Part shown: one piece after another, positions 17,706 through 26,322 of the stretch
How positions within the stretch are numbered: position 1 is the stretch's first letter
Layout of the letters: every line of letters starts with the position of its first letter
Source of the DNA: Methylobacterium terricola
GTDB lineage: Bacteria > Pseudomonadota > Alphaproteobacteria > Rhizobiales > Beijerinckiaceae
Direction: 5' to 3'
Assembly (NCBI RefSeq): GCF_006151805.1
Contig: NZ_VDDA01000008.1
Location: forward strand, 1-64,000
Length of the DNA stretch: 64,000 nucleotides
Program-made: the position numbers and the translations under genes
Notes under the pieces: generated by a model
Databases searched by the model: none
What the model saw: the letters and a program-made list of their open reading frames with translations, nothing else
Told to the model about the DNA's origin: nothing

Positions 17706-18458
17706 TGAATCTCGATGTCCGAGGGCCCGGCGCGAGCCGTCCGGCTCGCGACGCCTGCCGGAGGGGTGATCTCTCTCCCGGTGTGACCCCAGGAGGGCGA
17801 GCTGCTCCAGCGCCGCGTCGCGCGCGTGCTCGACCGATGCCTTCATCAGCTCGCCGGCACGGGCGCCGTCGCGGCCGCGCACGGCGTCGAGGATGGCGCC
17901 GATCTCCTCGAGGCTCGCGGCGATCCGCCCCGGCTTCGCCATGGCGCGGACGCGCAGGAAATTGATCCGGGCATTGAGCTGCCGGAGCAGGTCGCGGGCG
18001 ACGTCGTGCCGGACCACGTCCAAGAGGTGGTCGTTGACGCGCAGCATCAGCGCGACGATCTCCGAGACTGCGTTGCTCGCGGCAGCCGCCCTCACTTCTG
18101 TGAAGATGCCCTCGAGATGCGCGATCTCGTCCCCGCTCGCGACATCGGTGAAGCGCTCGATCAGCAGGGCCTCCAGCAGGGCGCGGACCTCGTAGATTTC
18201 CGTCGCGTCCTTGCGGGTGAGCGCCATCACGGTCGGCCCCTTGCGAGGCTCGACCGAGACGAGCCGCTCCGCCTCGAGCCGACGGATCACCTCGCGCACC
18301 GAGGCGCGGCTGACCCCGAGCGCCGCGCAGAGCTCGCGCTCGATCAGCCGCGCACCGGGCGCGATGCGGCCCGCAATGATCGCGTCCCGCACCTCCTCGA
18401 AGGCCCGCTCGCGCACCAGCTGCGGCGGCGCGAGCGTCCCCAGCGCTCCGGAGATCAT
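17706..18458 (-). CDS. GntR-family (FadR/FCD type) transcriptional regulator
   Basis: About 250 residues; the stop lies close to 17700. The winged-helix domain covers residues ~14-80: AFEEVRDAIIAGRIAPGARL, then ELCAALGVSRASVREVIRRL and the wing SVEPRKGPTVM. The FCD effector domain follows with the metal/acid-binding arrangement (R..LE..L, NDHLLDVV, ARD). The start at 18458 has a good GAGGAGAGG site. The extreme C terminus is arginine/serine-rich and may be read-through beyond the ancestral end. Divergent from an MFS-HyuB-HyuA-M20 operon, with a FadR-type palindrome between; it is probably the operon's repressor, induced by the imported acid or amide. Confidence 0.9.
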
Positions 18459-18554
18459 GCCCCTCTCCTCGGACCCAGGCCCCGGCGATAGCACGCGCAT
18501 GCGCCGCACCGCCATGCAGGGCAGCCTCTCGACAGCCGCTCCACTCTGCGCAAC

Positions 18555-18567
18555 CTTGTCAGACAAG
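18555..18567. promoter_or_regulatory. Candidate GntR/FadR-type operator
   Basis: CTTGTCAGACAAG is a perfect 6-base inverted repeat around one base and fits the FadR-subfamily consensus T.GT...AC.A. It lies in the 274-base divergent region between the GntR gene and the MFS transporter, the expected place for autoregulation plus control of the operon. Confidence 0.62.
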
Positions 18568-18732
18568 AAGACAAAAAGGCAGCATCTGCCGCGCTCCACG
18601 GCAGGCCAGCCGGTCCGTCGGGACGCTTCCCCTGTGGGCGGCTCCTGGAGCGGCGCGTCTTCGCGGCTGGTGCACGGCTTGCAGAAACCACGGCGTCCGC
18701 CCGCCGGGGCCGGCCTGACAGGGGAGGAAGTG

Positions 18733-20067
18733 ATGTCGCGAGCGGCCATCAACGCGCCGGCGTCCCGGTCGACGCCCGAAACCGGGGTGGCGCCCGATCA
18801 CGCCCGCATCCGGCGGCGGGCGATCGTGTCCTGCGCTGTCGGCAACTTCGTCGAGCTGTTCGACTTCCTGATCTTCGGCCTGTTCGCGGCCCAGATCGGC
18901 GCCAACTTCTTCCCTGCCGGCGATCCCGTCGTGTCGCTGCTCTCGACCTTCGCCACCTACGGCGTCGGCTTCGTGATGCGGCCGGTCGGCGCCGTGGTGA
19001 TCGGGGCCTACGGCGACCGGCGCGGCCGCAAGGCGGCGCTGATCCTCACCGTCGGCCTCATGGCGACCGCCACGGCGCTGACCGGCCTGATCCCGTCCTA
19101 CGCCACGATCGGGATCGGGGCGCCGCTCCTCCTCGTCGCCTGCCGGCTGGTGCAGGGCTTCTCGACCGGCGGCGAGTGGGGCGGAGCCGCCGCCTTCCTC
19201 GTCGAGTACGCGCCCCCGGGCCGCCGCGGCCTGATCGGCAGCATGCAGCAATTCAGCGTCGGCCTCGCGCTCATCGCCGGAACGCTGATGGCCGCGATCC
19301 TGAACTCGACCCTCGATCCCGCCGCCATGACGTCCTGGGGCTGGCGCATCCCGTTCATCTGCGGCTTCGTGCTGGCGCCGATCGGCCTCTACCTGCGCTC
19401 GAAGGTGTCCGAGACGCCGGCCTTCGAGCGTGCGGTCTCGCAAGTCACGGTGGCCTCCCACCCGGTCCGCGACGCGTTGACGGTCTATCGCCGGCCGGTG
19501 CTCGCGGCCTTCGGCCTGTCGATCGTCGGCACGGTCGGCAACTACACCTTCAACATCTTCATGCCGAGCTTCGCCTCCGGGCAGCTCGGCATCGCGCCCG
19601 GCACCGCCTATTATTCCTCGGCCGTCGCCGCTTTGGTGCTGACAGCGTTCACCCCGGTGATGGGCCACCTCTCGGACCGGATCGGCCGCAAGGCGGTGCT
19701 GCTGATCTCGGCGCTGGGCTACGTCGTCCTCGGCTACCCGCTCTTCGCCCTCCTGGTGAGCCACCCGACCGGCCTCGGCCTCGTGCTGACGCAGTCGATC
19801 GCGGCCTTCCTGCTCGCGATGTATGCCGGCCCGCTCTGCGCCGTCCTGGCCGAGCTGTTCCCGACCCGGGTCCGCTTCACCGCGCTCTCGATCGGCTACA
19901 GCCTGGCGGTCACGATCTTCGGCGGCTTCGCGCCGTTCATCGCCACTTTCCTGATCCGCGAGACCGGCAGCCCGGTCTCGCCGTCGCTCTTCGTCGTCGC
20001 CTCCGCGCTGATCAGCGCCGTGACGCTCCTCCTCATCAAGGATCCGACCAATGCTCCGCTCGATTGA
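18733..20067 (+). CDS. MFS transporter, metabolite:H+ symporter (MHS) type
   Basis: 444 residues, twelve hydrophobic segments. The MHS family signature is clear: VGNFVELFDFLIFGLFA in TM1, GDRRGRKAAL in the loop after TM2, LVQGFSTGGEWGGAA in TM4-5 and a second-half repeat SDRIGRKAVLL. Relatives carry alpha-ketoglutarate, proline/betaine, shikimate or citrate with protons. The start has an excellent GGGGAGGAAG site at 18721-18730. It overlaps the next gene (HyuB) by 17 bases, so transporter and hydrolase are co-expressed; it probably imports the HyuA/HyuB substrate. Confidence 0.93.
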   Translation: MSRAAINAPASRSTPETGVAPDHARIRRRAIVSCAVGNFVELFDFLIFGLFAAQIGANFFPAGDPVVSLLSTFATYGVGFVMRPVGAVVIGAYGDRRGRKAALILTVGLMATATALTGLIPSYATIGIGAPLLLVACRLVQGFSTGGEWGGAAAFLVEYAPPGRRGLIGSMQQFSVGLALIAGTLMAAILNSTLDPAAMTSWGWRIPFICGFVLAPIGLYLRSKVSETPAFERAVSQVTVASHPVRDALTVYRRPVLAAFGLSIVGTVGNYTFNIFMPSFASGQLGIAPGTAYYSSAVAALVLTAFTPVMGHLSDRIGRKAVLLISALGYVVLGYPLFALLVSHPTGLGLVLTQSIAAFLLAMYAGPLCAVLAELFPTRVRFTALSIGYSLAVTIFGGFAPFIATFLIRETGSPVSPSLFVVASALISAVTLLLIKDPTNAPLD

Positions 20068-21868
20068 AGCCGGGCCGAGGCCCGGAGCCGTGTGCGATCC
20101 CGTCACCCTCGAGATCGTGCGCGGCGCCGTGCGGGCCGCGCAGGCCGAGATGGAGGCTTTGATCGAGCGCACCGCGATCTCGGCCTTCATCCGCGAGAAG
20201 AAGGACTTCTACACCGGCCTGTTCGACGCGGACGGCGTCATGGCGGTCGGCTCGAACGTGCCGATCTTCGGCGACATCACGAGCCCGGTCTTCCGCGACT
20301 TCCCCCCCGACACGATGGGGCCGGGCGACCTCTACTGGTACAACGACTGCTACGGCTCGCGCGGCGCCGTCTCGCACTCGAACGACCAGGTGCTGCTCGC
20401 CCCCGTGTTCCGCGACGGCCGGCTCTGCGCCTTCGTGATGGCCTGGGCGCATTTCGCCGATATCGGGGGCCTGCGGCCCGGCTCGATCAGCCCGGACGCC
20501 ACCGACATCTTCCAGGAGGGCATCATCGTTCCTCCCTGCAAGCTGATCGACCGCGGCCGGACCAACGAGGCGGCGCTCGCGATCTTCCACCGCAACTCGC
20601 GCTTCCCGGCCCAGAGCCTCGGCGACATGCGGGCCCTGATGGCGAGCGTCGATCTCGGCGTGCGGCGCGTGGGAGAGATCCTCGATCGGTTCGGCCCGGA
20701 CGTCGTGGCCGACGCGTTGCGACAGCTTCTCGCCCGCACCCGTGCTCTCGTGCGCGAGAAGCTGAGCCGGACCTTCGCCTACGGCACCCACCGCTTCACC
20801 GACGCGATCGACTCCGACGGCCATGGCGGCGGACCCTACCGGATGCGTTTCGCCCTCACCCGCAGCCGGAGCGACGACGGCACGGACCGCTTCGTCTTCG
20901 ACGCCACGGAGACCGACGACCAGGCGCCGGGGCCGGTGAACTTCCTGATGAATCCGGGCGTGCCCGGCATGGCGCTCGGGCTCTACTATCTCGGCGGCGA
21001 TCCGGCCCAGGTCTGCAACGCCGGCGGGCCGCAGGCGCTCGACGAGGTGCGCCTGCGCGAGGGCTCGCTGCTCTGGCCGCGCTTCCCGGCGCCGCTCGGC
21101 ATGCGGGGGCTCACGATGATGCGGGTGCTCGCGGGGCTCAACGGCCTCGTCAACGTCGCCGGCGGCGGGGCGCCGGCGGCGCATTCGGCCTACGTCATCA
21201 TCCTGATGCGCGGCACCTACCGCACTGAGGCCGGGGTCTCGGAGCCGTTCCTGCTCTCGGACGGGATCGGCGTCGGCTACGGCGCGCGGCCGAACGCCGA
21301 CGGGATCGACGCGGTCTACTTCGTCGCGCAGGAGAACTATCCCGTCGAGTTCCTGGAGACCGGCTACCCGGTCCGCCTGCGCGCCTACGGCATCGTGACC
21401 GATTCCGGCGGCGCCGGGCGCCACCGCGGCGGCTGCGGCATCGTGAGGGAGTACGAGATCCTGGCCGACGAGGCGGTGCTCGCCCTCCGCATCGACGGCG
21501 TCGCGAACCCGCCCTGGGGGATCGGCGGCGGCCGGGCGGGCGGCGTCGGTCGGGCGATCGTCAATGCCGGCACGCCGCAGGAGCGGGTGCTCGCCCCGCT
21601 CTCGGACGGCAACCGGCTCACGCGCGGCGAGACCCTGCGCATCGAGACGGGCGGCGGTGGCGGCCACGGCCATCCGTTCGACCGTCCGGCCGAGGCCGTC
21701 CTGCAGGACGTGCTCGGCGGCTTCGTCTCGATGGGGGCGGCCGCGCGCCTCTACGGCGTGGTGATCCGCGACGGCACCCTCGACGAGGCCGCCACCGCCC
21801 GTGCCCGCGCCGATCGCCCGGAGACCCGCGCCTTCCACCGTCACGAGTACGTCGATGCCCTTGCCTGA
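20051..21868 (+). CDS. hyuB: Hydantoinase B / oxoprolinase-family subunit
   Basis: 605 residues. The HyuB fold is recognised from FYTGLFDADGVMAVGSN near residue 55, YWYNDCYGSRGAVSHSNDQV near 95, PPCKLIDRGRTNE, and the glycine-rich C-terminal TGGGGGHGHPFDRP. HyuB joins HyuA in ATP-dependent opening of cyclic amides (N-methylhydantoin, 5-oxoproline) or carboxylation of ketones (acetophenone carboxylase). The ATG overlaps the MFS gene by 17 bases and the end overlaps HyuA by 14 bases. This copy is encoded before HyuA, opposite to the pair at 36852-40912. Cytoplasmic. Confidence 0.92.
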   Translation: MLRSIEAGPRPGAVCDPVTLEIVRGAVRAAQAEMEALIERTAISAFIREKKDFYTGLFDADGVMAVGSNVPIFGDITSPVFRDFPPDTMGPGDLYWYNDCYGSRGAVSHSNDQVLLAPVFRDGRLCAFVMAWAHFADIGGLRPGSISPDATDIFQEGIIVPPCKLIDRGRTNEAALAIFHRNSRFPAQSLGDMRALMASVDLGVRRVGEILDRFGPDVVADALRQLLARTRALVREKLSRTFAYGTHRFTDAIDSDGHGGGPYRMRFALTRSRSDDGTDRFVFDATETDDQAPGPVNFLMNPGVPGMALGLYYLGGDPAQVCNAGGPQALDEVRLREGSLLWPRFPAPLGMRGLTMMRVLAGLNGLVNVAGGGAPAAHSAYVIILMRGTYRTEAGVSEPFLLSDGIGVGYGARPNADGIDAVYFVAQENYPVEFLETGYPVRLRAYGIVTDSGGAGRHRGGCGIVREYEILADEAVLALRIDGVANPPWGIGGGRAGGVGRAIVNAGTPQERVLAPLSDGNRLTRGETLRIETGGGGGHGHPFDRPAEAVLQDVLGGFVSMGAAARLYGVVIRDGTLDEAATARARADRPETRAFHRHEYVDALA

Positions 21869-23891
21869 TTCCTCCCTCGCGGTCGCGGTCGATATCGGCG
21901 GCACCTTCACCGACGTCGCCTTGCACGATCCCCGCAGGGCCCGGGTCTGGCGCGCCAAGACGCCGAGCGTGCCGGGCGATCCCTCCCGTGCCTTCATGAC
22001 CGGCATCGGCCTGGCGCTGGAGGAGGCCGGCGTCCCGGCCTCCGCTCTCGGGCGCGTGCTGCACGGCACCACGGTCGCCACCAACATGATCCTGGAGGAC
22101 AAGGGCGCGCGCGCTGCGCTCGTCACCACCGCGGGCTTCCGCCACGTGCTGGCGATCGGCCGCCAGGACATCCCGCGCCGCGCCAACCTCTATTCCTGGG
22201 TCAAGCCTGCCCGGCCGGTTCCCGCCTCCCGCGTCTTCGAGGTGCGCGAACGGATCGGGCCCGGCGGCGTCGTCCTGGACGACCTCGACGAGGGAAGCGT
22301 GCGCGCGGCCGCCGAAGCCTGCCGTGCCGCCGGGGTCGAGGCGGTGGCGATCTGCCTGCTGCATGCCTTCGCCAATCCGGCGCACGAGCAGCGCGTGGCG
22401 GAGATCCTGCGCGCGGAACTGCCCGGTCTGGCGGTGACGGCCTCGACCGACGTGCTGCCGGTGGTGCGCGAGTACGAGCGCTCGCTCGCGACGGTGCTCA
22501 ACGCCGTCGTGATGCCGGGCGTCTCGACCTACGTGTCGCGCCTGCAGACGCGGCTCGACGAGGCCGACGTCGCGGCCCCGCTCCTCCTGATGCAGTCGAA
22601 TGGCGGCATCGCCGGCGCCGCCGCGATCCGCCGCGCCCCCGCCCTCACCGCCTTGTCCGGGCCGGCCGCCGGCGTGGTCGGCGCGCGCGAGGTCGCGGCG
22701 GCCTGCGGCATCCAGGATCTCATCACGGTCGATCTCGGCGGCACCAGCGCCGACATCTGCCTCATCAAGGACGGCCGGATCGGCCTGACGCAGGCGGGCC
22801 ATGTCGGCGAGTGGCCGCTCCCCCTGCCGATGGTCGACATGGTGACGATCGGCGCCGGCGGCGGATCGATCGCCCGCGTCACCGGCGGCACCCTGACCGT
22901 CGGGCCGCAGAGCGCCGGCGCCGATCCCGGCCCCGCCGCCTACGGCCGCGGCGGCCGCGAGGCGACCGTCACCGATGCGCACGTGGTCCTGGGCCACCTG
23001 CCGGAGCGGCTGCTCGGCGGGCGCATGGCCCTCGACCGCGCGGCCGCCCGCACGATCGTCGCGACGACGGTGGCCGAGCCGCTCGGGCTCACGCCAGAGG
23101 AGGCTGCCCGCGGCATCCTGGCGATCGCCGACAACCACATGGTGGGGGCGCTGCGCGTCGTCTCGGTCGAGCGCGGCCACGATCCGCGCGACTTCACCCT
23201 GGTGCCCTTCGGCGGCGCCGGCCCGCTGCACGGCTGCGCGCTCGCCGACCTGCTCGGCATCCGCCGCGTCCTCGTACCGCCGGCCCCGGGCGTGCTCTGC
23301 GCCGACGGCCTGCTCGCGGCGGATCTGAAAGCCGAGTTCAGCCGCACCCTGCCCCGGGCCGGCCGGATCGACGTCGAGGCGGCCGGGGCGATCCTCGCCG
23401 GGCTGGAAGGGCAAGCATCAGCCTGGCTCGCGGCGGAAGGCGTGACGGAGGTCGACCGCCGTCACGCCCGGGTCGCGCTCCTGCGCTACCACGGCCAGGG
23501 CGGCGAGCTCGCCGTGCCGTGGTCGGACACGGTCGAGGAGGTCGAGACGGCCTTCAGGACCGCGCACGAGGCGCTCTACGGCTTCACGCTCGACGCCCCG
23601 ATCGAACTCGTCACCCTGCGCGTCGAGGCGACGGGCCGGATGCCGCCGGCGCCGCGCGAGACCCTGCCGGCCGGATCGGGCGCCGTCCCGGGGGCCGAGC
23701 TGACCGTGCACCTCGCGACCGGGCCGGCGAGCGTCCCGCTCTACGAGCGCGCTCAGCTCGGGTCCGGCGACCGCTTCGCGGGCCCCGCCATCGTCGCGCA
23801 GCTCGACGCCACCACCCTGGTGCCGACCGGCTGGCACGGCGAGATCCACGTGTCGGGGGCCATCCTGCTCACCCGGACCGACGAGAACTAG
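21855..23891 (+). CDS. hyuA: Hydantoinase A / oxoprolinase-family ATPase subunit
   Basis: 678 residues. The ASKHA-type ATP-binding motif DIGGTFTD is at residues 13-20, HGTTVATNMILE follows near 70, and a second phosphate-binding motif DLGGTSADI lies near 293. FGGAGPLHG is the conserved adenosine-site motif. The start overlaps the end of HyuB by 14 bases; codons further upstream are shadow sequence. It would phosphorylate the amide oxygen so that HyuB can open the ring. A zinc-type M20 peptidase follows after 10 bases, able to process the opened N-substituted amino acid. Confidence 0.93.
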   Translation: MPLPDSSLAVAVDIGGTFTDVALHDPRRARVWRAKTPSVPGDPSRAFMTGIGLALEEAGVPASALGRVLHGTTVATNMILEDKGARAALVTTAGFRHVLAIGRQDIPRRANLYSWVKPARPVPASRVFEVRERIGPGGVVLDDLDEGSVRAAAEACRAAGVEAVAICLLHAFANPAHEQRVAEILRAELPGLAVTASTDVLPVVREYERSLATVLNAVVMPGVSTYVSRLQTRLDEADVAAPLLLMQSNGGIAGAAAIRRAPALTALSGPAAGVVGAREVAAACGIQDLITVDLGGTSADICLIKDGRIGLTQAGHVGEWPLPLPMVDMVTIGAGGGSIARVTGGTLTVGPQSAGADPGPAAYGRGGREATVTDAHVVLGHLPERLLGGRMALDRAAARTIVATTVAEPLGLTPEEAARGILAIADNHMVGALRVVSVERGHDPRDFTLVPFGGAGPLHGCALADLLGIRRVLVPPAPGVLCADGLLAADLKAEFSRTLPRAGRIDVEAAGAILAGLEGQASAWLAAEGVTEVDRRHARVALLRYHGQGGELAVPWSDTVEEVETAFRTAHEALYGFTLDAPIELVTLRVEATGRMPPAPRETLPAGSGAVPGAELTVHLATGPASVPLYERAQLGSGDRFAGPAIVAQLDATTLVPTGWHGEIHVSGAILLTRTDEN

Positions 23892-23901
23892 GGAGGCGCG
23901 A

Positions 23902-25293
23902 GTGACGAACACGGCCAGCCGAGAGGGAGACCTCCAGAAGGTCTTCGATCACATCGCGGCGAACGAGGAGAACTTCATCGCGCGGGTGATGGAGTATGTC
24001 CGCCACCCGAGCATCAGCGCGCAAGATATCGGCATCGCCGAGGTCGCCGGGCTGCTCGTCGATCACCTGACGGGCCTCGGCTTCACGGCGGAAGCGATCG
24101 AGACGGCCGGCCACCCGATGGTGCTCGGCCGCCGGGACGAGAGCCCCGGCGCGCCGACGATCCTGCTCTACGGCCATTACGACGTGCAGCCGCCCGAGCC
24201 GCTGGAGGCCTGGGCATCGCCGCCCTTCGAGCCGACGATCCGCGACGGCCGGATCTACGCCCGCGGCATCGGCGACAACAAGGGCCAGCACTTCGCCCAG
24301 CTGCTGGCGATCGAATCCCACCTTGCCGTGCATGGCCGCCTGCCCTGCAACGTCGTCGTCCTGCTCGAAGGCGAGGAGGAAATCGGCTCGCCGCACATCG
24401 CCGCGTTCGTCGAGGCGCATCGCGACCGCCTGAAGGCCGACCTCGTGGTGACCGCAGACGGGCCGATCCATCCCTCCGGCCGCCCGGTCCTGACCTACGG
24501 CGTGCGCGGCGTCGTCAATTTCGAGCTGCATTGCCGGCATGCGGCCCGGGACGTCCATTCCGGCAATTTCGGCGGCGTGGTGCCGAACCCGCTCTGGACC
24601 CTCGTCCACCTGCTCGGCACGATGAAGAACGCCGCCGGCGAGATCACGATTCCCGGCCTGCACGACCGCATCGTCCCGCCCACCGACCAGGAGCGGGCGA
24701 TCGCCGCCCGGCTCCCGCTCGATCCCGAGTCGATCAAGGCCGAGCTGACGCTCGAGCGGCTCGACGCGCCGGCGGAACTCGGCGTGGCCGAGCGCCTGAT
24801 GTTCCGGCCGACATTGACCATCAACGGCTTCCACGGCGGTTACGGCGGTCCCGGTTCGAAGACGGTGCTGCCCTGCGAGGGGGTCGTGAAGTGCGACATC
24901 CGCCTCGTCGAGGCGATGATGCCGGAGGACGTGCTCGACAAGGTCGAAGCCCATGTGCGCCGCCACGCGCCCGAGGTCACGGTCGTGCGCCAGCACGGCA
25001 TGCTGCCCTCGAAGACGCCGGTCGACTCGCCCTTCGGTGCCGCCATCCGACAGGCCGTCCTCGCCGCTCAAGGGCTCGAACCCTACGAATATCCCTCGCT
25101 CGGCGGCAGCCTGCCCGACTATGTCTTCACCAAGATCCTCGGCGTGCCGGCCTTCGTCCTCCCCTACGCCAATGCCGACGAGGCGAACCACGCCCCGAAC
25201 GAGAACCTGAGGGTCGACTGCTTCGTCAACGGCATCCGGACCGGGGCGGCCCTGCTCTCGGCGCTCGCGGCGGCGGACCACAAGTCCGCGTGA
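23902..25293 (+). CDS. M20-family dipeptidase / N-acyl or N-carbamoyl amino-acid hydrolase
   Basis: 463 residues, GTG start behind GGGAGG. M20 metal ligands are visible: LYGHYDVQP (first histidine and aspartate), GIGDNKGQ (bridging aspartate), EGEEEIGSP (catalytic and metal glutamates), and the late histidine in DEANHAPNEN. The lid domain with RDVHSGNFGG is present, as in CNDP-type dipeptidases of this length. Last gene of the MFS-HyuB-HyuA operon, ten bases after HyuA. It would release the free amino acid from the product of ring opening. The exact leaving group (carbamoyl, acyl or amino acid) cannot be told. Confidence 0.9.
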   Translation: MTNTASREGDLQKVFDHIAANEENFIARVMEYVRHPSISAQDIGIAEVAGLLVDHLTGLGFTAEAIETAGHPMVLGRRDESPGAPTILLYGHYDVQPPEPLEAWASPPFEPTIRDGRIYARGIGDNKGQHFAQLLAIESHLAVHGRLPCNVVVLLEGEEEIGSPHIAAFVEAHRDRLKADLVVTADGPIHPSGRPVLTYGVRGVVNFELHCRHAARDVHSGNFGGVVPNPLWTLVHLLGTMKNAAGEITIPGLHDRIVPPTDQERAIAARLPLDPESIKAELTLERLDAPAELGVAERLMFRPTLTINGFHGGYGGPGSKTVLPCEGVVKCDIRLVEAMMPEDVLDKVEAHVRRHAPEVTVVRQHGMLPSKTPVDSPFGAAIRQAVLAAQGLEPYEYPSLGGSLPDYVFTKILGVPAFVLPYANADEANHAPNENLRVDCFVNGIRTGAALLSALAAADHKSA

Positions 25294-25468
25294 CGGAGCC
25301 GCGTGCTCCCCGGCATCGACAGCGACAGGCGAAGGACCCGATCGGACGGCGCGCCCAGCCCCAGGACCGCCCGCGCGGCGTGCGGGTGGATATCGGCACC
25401 GCCTGCTCCAGGGGAATGGCGAGGAGAGCCGCAACCTGCCGGGGATCGCGCCAGTTGCACGCTTCCGC

Positions 25469-25483
25469 GCTCATGAAATGAGC
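25469..25483. promoter_or_regulatory. Palindrome upstream of the SDR gene
   Basis: GCTCATGAAATGAGC has perfect six-base arms around GAA. It lies about 86 bases ahead of the SDR start and 14 bases from a longer palindrome, so it may be part of a compound regulatory site. Length and symmetry suit a dimeric repressor; the protein is not identified. Confidence 0.4.
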
Positions 25484-25496
25484 TTTACGCTTAGAT

Positions 25497-25526
25497 CCGT
25501 CGATGCAATGATCTTTGCATCGACGG
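25497..25526. promoter_or_regulatory. Perfect 12-base inverted repeat upstream of the SDR/ABC operon
   Basis: CCGTCGATGCAA and TTGCATCGACGG flank TGATCT. There is no T-run after it, so a rho-independent terminator is unlikely. The position, 44 bases before the SDR start, suits an operator or a 5' leader hairpin controlling the SDR-importer-peptidase operon. It differs from the RpiR- and GntR-like motifs found elsewhere in the window. Confidence 0.5.
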
Positions 25527-25569
25527 GCTGAACTTCCCTCGGATCGCCCGCAGCCTCTGAGGACAGACC

Positions 25570-26322
25570 ATGTCCGCTTCCGCACCGGTGGCGATCGTGA
25601 CGGGCGGGGCGCGGGGCATTGGCCTCGCGACAGCCCTCGCCCTCGCCGAGAAGGGTCACCGCATCGCCCTCTCGGACCTCGACGGGCCCGACCTCGCCGC
25701 AGGGATCGCGCGGCTCGAAGCGGCGGGCGCCACGGTCCTGCCGCTGCCGGGCGACGTCAGCGCCTTCGCGCGCGTCGGCGCCCACGCCGCGACCTGCCTC
25801 GACCGGTTCGGGCGCATCGACGTGCTGGTCAACAATGCCGGCATCTCGCAGCCGAAATCCCTCGTCGACATCTCGGAGGACGAGTACGACCGGACGATCG
25901 CGGTCAACCTCAAGAGCTGCTTCAACTGGTGCAAGAGCGTGGCGCCGGCGATGCTGGCGGCCGGGCGCGGGCGCATCGTCAACGTCTCGTCGGTCAGCGC
26001 CAATACCGGCGGCGCCCGGTCGGCGGTGAGCAAGTTCGCCTATTGCACCGCCAAGGCCGGCATCCTCGGGATGACCCGCGCCCTCGCCAAGGAGCTGGCG
26101 CCGGCGATCAGCGTCAACGCGGTCTGCCCGGGCTCGATCGAGACGGCGCTGACCTCCGGCCTGATCGCGGCGAACCGCGAGGCGATCACCGCTACGATTC
26201 CCCTCGGCCGCGTCGGCACGCCCGAGGACGTGGCCGTGGTCATCGCCTTCCTCGCCACCGTCGAGCCGAACTACCTCACCGGGGAGATCATCGATGTCGA
26301 CGGCGGTCAGTGGGTCAACTGA
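25570..26322 (+). CDS. SDR-family NAD(P)-dependent oxidoreductase
   Basis: 250 residues, classical SDR length. Cofactor motif TGGARGIG is at 11-18, NNAG follows near residue 92, and the active-site tyrosine and lysine are Y158 and K162 in YCTAK, with the serine of the preceding VSSVS strand. C-terminal GEIIDVDGGQW is typical of FabG-like enzymes. It likely reduces or oxidises a hydroxy/keto group of the imported compound. Its end overlaps the first permease gene by 29 bases, placing it first in the importer operon. Substrate not determinable. Confidence 0.9.
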   Translation: MSASAPVAIVTGGARGIGLATALALAEKGHRIALSDLDGPDLAAGIARLEAAGATVLPLPGDVSAFARVGAHAATCLDRFGRIDVLVNNAGISQPKSLVDISEDEYDRTIAVNLKSCFNWCKSVAPAMLAAGRGRIVNVSSVSANTGGARSAVSKFAYCTAKAGILGMTRALAKELAPAISVNAVCPGSIETALTSGLIAANREAITATIPLGRVGTPEDVAVVIAFLATVEPNYLTGEIIDVDGGQWVN

